From the NCBI GenBank assembly GCA_007258455.2, contig VDFB02321319.1, forward strand, positions 124,001 to 188,000: a DNA stretch of 64,000 nt, written 5' to 3'. The translations under genes and the position numbers were made by a program. The stretch's first letter is position 1; each line of letters begins with the position of its first letter. The notes under the pieces were generated by a model that saw nothing but the letters and a program-made list of their open reading frames with translations, searched no databases and was not told the DNA's origin. Source of the DNA: Sequoia sempervirens (taxonomy: Eukaryota > Streptophyta > Pinopsida > Cupressales > Cupressaceae). Of this stretch, positions 57,978 to 64,000 are shown piece after piece.

Positions 57978-60900
57978 ATGGTGAACGGACTCAAGGTTGA
58001 AGATAGACTTGATGGTGCATCTAACTTCACCTCTTGGAAGTTTAGAGTTCTTATTGCATTGGAAGAAAATGATATTCTCGAGTTCGTGGAGAGCGAGGTG
58101 CTCGAGCCTTCCGATGAAATTGAGAAAACACAATGGAGGAAGAATGGCACGAAGGCCAAGAAGATCTTGATTGATTCTGTGAAGGATCACCTTGTGCCTA
58201 TTATCTCCAAGTTGAAGGCAACTAGAGATATGATCAAGACTTTGGAGGGATTGTATGAGATCAATAACACCAACAAAGCTCTTGCCTTGAGGCAACAACT
58301 ACATCACATCAAGATGGCTAAAGGAGATTCAATCATCTCCTTTATGAAGATCACTGAGTTGAAAGATCAACTATATGCCATTGGAGATATAGTTGAAGAT
58401 AGAGACTTAGTCATGTTGGCACTAAATGGTCTTCCTCAATCTTGGGAGCCCTTTATCCAAGGTATCAGTGGGAGATCTAAATTACCAAAGTTTGATCGTC
58501 TTAGAGCTGATTGCATTCAAGAGGAATCCAGGTTGGCAACAAGAGGTAATGGACGAAGCTCTCACAATGAAGACAATCATGTTCTTGCTGCTCAAACTTC
58601 AAGAAGGAAAGGAAGAGAAGGGAGAAAAGGAAATTTCAAGAAGAATAGAGACAGGAAATTGGATTTTGCTCCTGAATCAAAGAAGAAGAAGGATCTCTCC
58701 CATATTCAGTGCTTCAGATGTGACAAGTATGGTCACTATGCTAGAGATTGTGCAACAAGACCAAAGCAACATGCTTCTACTATGGATGTTGATGATGTCT
58801 CACCTCAAAAGGAATCAAGAGACAACTCAAGAGGATTTCTCTTCATATCTGCCCTATCAAGCAATGTTCCAACCGGCAGAAGTACATGGTTGATTGATAG
58901 TGGCGCTTCTCGACACATTACAAGATATAGAGAGCATCTTTCAGATTTGGTAGAAAGAGAAACCAACCTACAAGTGATAAACAAAGATGATGCTTGCTAT
59001 TCAATGAAAGGTGTTGGAGCCACCTCTCTTCACCTAGATTCTGGCATCCCTCTTCATTTGAGTGATGTCTTGTTCGTTCCAGGAATCAAGAGGAATCTTG
59101 TATCAATTTCAGCTTTGGAGGATAAATGATATCAAGTTGCATTTTCTGAAGGAAAATTTCTTGCTTGGCTGAAGAACTTTAGCATCAAAACAGCTAGTGT
59201 GATTGGTGTTCGTCAAGAGAGTCTATATAGACTTTCTATTCATCCAGTTCAAGCACTGTTGCATGATTCTTCTAGTTCATGTGAGCTATGGCATAGAAGA
59301 TTTGCTCACCTTCATTTCAAAGCCCTTCCATCCATGGAGAAGATGGTTACAAGATTACCGAAGCTCAGTCAGGAGCATGATGGAATTTGCAAAGGTTGTG
59401 CAATGGGTAAGAATTCTAAGGGTCCTTTTCATAGTAGTGAAAGTAGATCTAAAGGTATTCTAGATCTTGTTCATTCTGATTTGTGTGGTCCAATGTCTGT
59501 GGCATCCTTGAGTGGTTTTTGGTATTATGTGATTTTCATTGATGACTACTCTAGAAAGACTTTGATTTATTTTTTGAAATCTAAAGAGTCTGAAGAAGTA
59601 CTTCATAGATTCAAAGAATTTAAGGCTCAAGTTGAAAATTTGTCCAAAAAGAGGATCAAGGTTCTGAGATCTGATAATGGAGGAGAATACACTTCTGGAG
59701 GTTTCCGAAATTTCTGCATTGAGGCAGGAATTAAGAGGGAGTTTTGTGTTCCTTACAATCCTGAGCAAAACGGAGTTGCAGAAAGGAAGAATAGATCCAT
59801 AGTTGAGGCAGCCAAAGCTATGATTCATGATCAAGACTTACAAACCTTCCTTTGGGCAGAAGCATCCAGAACTGTAGTGTATGTTCAAAATCGGAGCCCT
59901 CATCGAATATTGGAAAATATGACTCCTGAAGAAGCCTTCACAGGTGTGAAACCTGAGGTTAGTCACTTAAGAATCTTTGGTTGTCTTGTTTATATTCATG
60001 TGCCTAAAGATAAGAGATCTAAGTTAGAACCATCTGGCAAGAAAGGAATATTTGTGGGTTACAGCGAATCTTCAAAGGCCTACAGGATTTACATTCCAAG
60101 ATAGAAACAAATTGAGATCAATAGGGATGTCTCTTTTGAAGAAGATGTTGCATTCAAAAGATCTAAAGGGTCCTACATGGAGATAGATAATGAAGAACAG
60201 GAGACTCCTCGGGATGTGGACATTTCTCCTGATCATACTCCTGAGATTCAAAGGGAGTCTACTAAACTAGAAGAGGCTAGTGATCCAGTTGATCCCATAG
60301 AACCTACTAATGGTCTGAGAGATATTGCTTTAGGTCAAAAGAGACCTCTATGGGCTAGACAGACTATGCAAGAGGCAGAGAAGTATGCAGCTCCTAGAGG
60401 CACATTCAGAGAAAGCAAAAGACCACAGAAGTTTCCAGACTATGTAGCATTGATGAGTCACATCATTGAGTCTAAACCTTCCAGTGTTGAGGAAGCATCA
60501 AATCAGCAAGTATGGAGAGATGCTATGACAGAAGAGTATCAGTCTATTATCAAGAATGATGTTTGGGATGTTGTACCAAGACCTGAAGAGAAGTCAGTTG
60601 TATCTTCTAAGTGGCTTTCCAAGATCAAGCATGTAGCTGATGGGAGCATTGAGAAGTACAAAGCAAGATTTGTGGCTAGAGGATTCTCTCAGAAAGAGGG
60701 AATAGATTATGAGGAGACATTTGCTCCTGTTGCTCGTTATACATCCATCAAGACTATTATTGCTATTACATCAACTAAGGGATGGAAGCTACACCAAATG
60801 GACGTAAAGACAGCATTTCTTAATGGTGTGATTGAAGAGGAAGTGTACATTGCACAACCAAATGGGTTTGTGATTCATGGAAAGGAATATCATGTATGCA

Positions 60901-61686
60901 GATTGAAGAAGGCATTGTATGGCCTTAAGCAGGCACCTCGTGCTTGGTATGAGAGGATTGATCGATACCTGATGAGCTTGGGATTCTCCAAGAATGATGC
61001 AGATTCAAATCTTTACTTCAAGATAGTTGATGGTGAGGCTTTTTAATCTTGGTTCTTTATGTTGATGATTTATTTCTTACTGGAGCAGAATATCTCATTG
61101 TCAAATGCAAGAAGGAGTTAGCTTCTGAGTTTGAGATGAAGGATTTAGGTCTTATGCATTACTTTCTAGGATTGGAAGTGTGGCAGAGACCCAATGAGAT
61201 TATTCTAAGTCAAGGGAAATATACCATAGATATCTTGAAGAGATTTGGGATGATGGATTGCAAATCTATGTCTACACTGATGGAAACAAATTTGAAGAAA
61301 TTGAGTGATTATGTAGCTAGTTCAGATCTGGTAGATCCCACCATGTACAGGCAGTTGATTGGATCATTGATATATCTAGTCAATACTAGACCATACATTT
61401 GCTATGCAGTGAGTGCCCTCAGTCAATTCATGTGTGAACCAAGGCAAATTCATCTAGTTGCAGCAAAGCATATCTTGAGATACTTGTGTGGCACAGTAGG
61501 ATATGGCTTGAGATATACTTCCAATGAAGAACTAAAGTTACAAGGCTATTCTGATTCTGATTGGGCCAGGAGTGTAGCTGACAGGAAGAGCACCTCTGGA
61601 TGTTGCTTTAGCTTGGGGTCTACCATGATTTTTTGGTGTAGCAAGAAGCAGACTTTAGTGGCACTAAGCACTGCAAAGGCCGAATA
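57978..61686 (+). pseudogene. Copia-C gag-pol, cut by assembly gap
   Basis: ATG at 57978 (MVNGLKVEDRLDGASNFTSW). Domains: gag, CCHC knuckle CFRCDKYGHYARDC, protease IDSGAS, integrase with HSDLCGP, RSDNGGEY and VAERKNR (all three acidic residues present), RT with YVDDLFLT, and RNase H to KAEY where the N run begins. Breaks are few: TGA at 59127 (GGA in Copia-A), TAG at 60102 (CAG in Copia-A) and a frameshift near 61040. It is the best-preserved pol in the window. The 3' end and 3' LTR are missing because of the gap. Confidence 0.95.
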
Positions 61687-61786
61687 NNNNNNNNNNNNNN
61701 NNNNNNNNNNNNNNNNNNNNNNNNNNNNNNNNNNNNNNNNNNNNNNNNNNNNNNNNNNNNNNNNNNNNNNNNNNNNNNNNNNNNNN
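61687..61786. other. Assembly gap (100 N)
   Basis: Exactly 100 N, the usual placeholder for unknown length. Copia RNase H on the plus strand meets gypsy gag on the minus strand across it, so the true distance and even the join are not known. Confidence 0.98.
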
Positions 61787-62155
61787 ACACACGTGTTGTG
61801 GTCTTTCCCGAACCATCAAAGTATGGAAAGCTAAGCTTACCAATTTTCCTCCTTAGATTATTGTAATGGTCACTATTACCCCTGTTGGGAAAATGCCTCA
61901 TTCTTAGGTCCATGTAGTCTCTTAGGGACATATCTGTTTGCAATCCTCCATCTATCCAATCTTGGTGGAATTGATCTTGTAAATCTACCAGTGTAGGTTC
62001 ATTGCCTTCTTGATGTTCCACTCTAGGTGGGAAATTAGGTATCATGGGTCTAGAATTGGTTGTAGGAACACGATGATTCGGAGTTCTATTGTTAATTGAA
62101 TTGTCTTCATTTTCATCGTTGCCTCCATTATTGCCACCTTGGTTGTTATTATTAT
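61787..62155 (-). pseudogene. Gypsy gag fragment
   Basis: Minus-strand frame with an Asn-rich N-terminal part, then MIPNFPPRVEHQEGNEPTL and later IGKLSFPYFDGSGKTTT, the start of the retrotransposon gag core. Cut by the gap at the C-terminal side and by the unit at 62161 upstream. Confidence 0.75.
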
Positions 62156-62160
62156 TGTTA

Positions 62161-63696
62161 TGTTGGCGTTTAAATTCGCACCTCTGGAATGCGTATTTGA
62201 AACGGACAGCTATGCACAGATAAACTGCTCTTCAAATTAGGAGGGGAAGCTCCCTCTTGCTGATGGTGTTGAAAGAAAGTAAACTAAAACTAAGTTGCCT
62301 ATCTTTTTTATCAGCTTAGAGCACAAGGTTTATTAAACACAAATGCCGCAGCTGAGATTTTTTGTTTTAAAACTTCAACTACGACTAACTTAAACTAAAG
62401 ACGTTTCTGGCTTCTCAAGTAATAACAGAGCAAGAGAAGCTACAAATTAACAAGGTAGATTTCACGTAAATACCAATAATCTCTTCTAACTAACACCTGC
62501 TAATAATTTCCATCGTAAGTTGAGATAAAGACTATGTGCTAGAACATGATAACGGAAATTCTGAGATTTTAACAAGGGCAAAAGAGGCTCATGATTTTAT
62601 TACTCAAATCTCTAGAACAAAGCTCACTTCTAACATGCCCGAACAAAAAATTGCAACTAAAGCAGGGCCTGTACCCTTGCTCGCCAAATAATAGAAAAAC
62701 AGCAATCACACTAACTCCCTTTGGTTACAAAGAGGCTCAACAATTTGCTATCACAACACAATTGAACAATACTTGAGTAAATAGGAAGGCTACCAATAGG
62801 CTCACTGCTTTTGTTCTCATCACACGCTAAAGAAACTAAATGAGCAAAGGCTCTTATTTATAGCGAAGCAGAGGAGTAGGGAACCCTAAAATCTCCTTGC
62901 TTTCACAATCTAGGGCTTGCTCAGCAAGCAAGCTTTATTACTAAATCTAGAAAGAAGATAACATCTAAAACCCTAAGAAAGCATAAAAAGTGGGAAATGC
63001 CAACTCATACATTTTATCCTCTTTCTATCCTCAAAGAATGGATAAGATTTATTCCAAGAATAGAAAGAAAGCGAGAAAGAAAGCTTCTGGAAGAAAGCTG
63101 CTTTAAAGCTCGATCACATCCGCTAGGAAGTTAGAGATTGTGTCCCGGTTCGGTGCATCTATGCCATCAACAGCAAAGCACCGCTTTTCAAGAATATCTT
63201 CAGCATCTGCAATAGATCTCAAGAAATCTTCGACCTCATTGGCGGCTTTTTCGAACTTTGCCGACATCATGGAAGTGTGACTTGGCAAAGTCTTATGTTT
63301 TTCTTTCATTCACTTCAGTACAATCTTCTTGTTGTATTTTTCTTTATGCATCTCCCATATCCTTTCACATTCACCCTTTGAGATAGTAACACTTTCAGGC
63401 CATGGGGGAATGGAAAAACACTTCTCGATCATATCAGGCTTTAGACTGCAAATTAATCTTCCATCAGCTAACTGGATCTCCCTAGTAGCCGGGTTGTAAT
63501 GCTTAATGCAAGCAATTACGAACTCAAGGCTCTGAACTGATATAGGAATTGACGCTGCTGCGAGGAGTTCAGAATGTCCTAGGTTCTTGATTGAGGTGTT
63601 GCCTGCTCTCTCCAAGGCGTATAGATCAAACACCGGCTTGATATGATGCAAGTCTGTCTCAGCGGTTTTGATGTAATCGTGATAAAGAGCTGATTT
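62161..63696 (-). mobile_element. TG...CA unit relative, 3' part
   Basis: Read on the minus strand it ends CGCCAACA at 62161, inserted in the gag frame. It has a TATA-like CTATAAATAAG at about 62854-62863 and ~700 bp after it, and an ORF upstream, the same order as unit 2. Its 5' side is cut by a TGTAATG LTR at 63697, so no target duplication can be checked. Confidence 0.65.
63103..63696 (-). pseudogene. ORF homologous to the unit 2 protein
   Basis: Open from 63696 (truncated by the LTR insertion) to a TGA at 63310, then in the same frame to TAA at 63103. It shares with unit 2 the pattern AAA(S/G)-P---QSLE, Y-P---R, DG(R/Q)-(I/F)--L-P--I and a closing IP; here LLAAASIPISVQSLEF and CSLKPDMIEKCFSIP. 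The last part (MMSAKFEKAANEVEDFLRSI) is helical. It is much shorter than unit 2, going almost at once from the N-terminal domain to the end. Function unknown. Confidence 0.7.
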
Positions 63697-64000
63697 TGTA
63701 ATGTCCCCAATTTAGCCCTACACTCTTCGTTTGGATTTAGCCTATTTCCGGAAACTCGTAGGCTAAAGCTGAAATGAAAATTAGGGTTTCCACTTTCAGA
63801 GGAGGTTTTGAGGTCTTGCATGCGAGAGTTTCTAACGCATGTCTGGTAAAGCTTTTTGGGTTTTTGGAGAGCTTCGCAATGAGGTAACATGCATGACAGG
63901 ATATTGACTTGCGTTCTCGGCTGCTTTTTGGAGGCTTGCATTTTGGAGTTTTCTAGTTTGGCTTTTGGATTCCTTTTGAGTTTTTAGAGAGTTTCGCGAT
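63697..64000 (+). repeat. Start of a TGTAATG-family LTR
   Basis: TGTAATGTCCCCAATTT at 63697, then GATTTAGCCTATTTCCGGAA and the TTTTTGGAGAGCTTCGCAATG module, closely matching 39290-39600. Runs off the window. Confidence 0.85.

Noticed and set aside
61620..62045. Reading frames that cross the N run on either strand
   Set aside because: They join copia and gypsy sequence through 100 unknown bases; the protein is not real.
1..64000. tRNA, rRNA or snRNA genes
   Set aside because: I looked for tRNA-like arms and conserved rRNA words and saw only primer-binding sites; no RNA gene is supported.

Overview
This window is eukaryotic nuclear DNA from a plant. It carries Ty1/copia elements primed by initiator-Met tRNA (TGGTATCAGAGC next to the LTR), Ty3/gypsy gag and gag-protease ORFs, and canonical GT-AG introns. 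It also holds three exons that I read as the chloroplast protease EGY2. The deep nesting of retrotransposons, decayed copies and very low gene density suggest a large-genome seed plant, quite possibly a gymnosperm; that last step is inference. I saw no rRNA, tRNA or CRISPR.

Layout. 1-329: fragment of a gypsy LTR that starts TGTAATGTCCCC (called the TGTAATG family here), on the minus strand. 330-5844: Copia-A (+), gag-pol dead by several C-to-T type stops. 6262-12747: Copia-B (-), complete with 5-bp target duplication (TSD), pol mostly lost, carrying a solo LTR (9022-10892). 14171-42526: a TGTAATG gypsy whose gag and 5' LTR have been split by a Russian-doll nest. The outer insertion (16100-39133, TSD TTAAC) is a gypsy with gag and protease but no visible RT or integrase. 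It contains two units with TG...CA ends (17405-21862 and 22611-35089); the second contains a third, inverted unit (24186-28678). A solo TGTAATG LTR sits at 39290-41512.

42.5-52 kb is the most gene-like part: EGY2 exons at 43323-43922, then DNA holding a Mutator-like element with a 10-bp TSD (45526-46717) inside one arm of a tandem duplication, and a short T-rich LTR element (48383-50729). 53-57 kb holds a copia-type LTR and a decayed gag with coiled coil and zinc knuckles. 57246-61686 is Copia-C (+), cut by a 100-N assembly gap (61687-61786). After the gap come a gypsy gag fragment (-), a relative of the TG...CA units (62161-63696, -), and the start of another TGTAATG LTR (63697-64000, +).

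The most unusual thing is the TG...CA unit family. Members have 5-bp TSDs and a TATA box near their 3' end like solo LTRs. Two of them (22611-35089 and 62161-63696) carry, upstream of that TATA box and in sense orientation, a large protein ORF with no gag, protease, RT or integrase signature. The two ORFs are homologous. The units also carry arrays of one short motif at irregular spacing (AATGCGCCCA in two units, AAGTCCGCC in the third). All coding sequence seen in transposons here is broken; only EGY2 could be a working gene, and only part of it lies in view.
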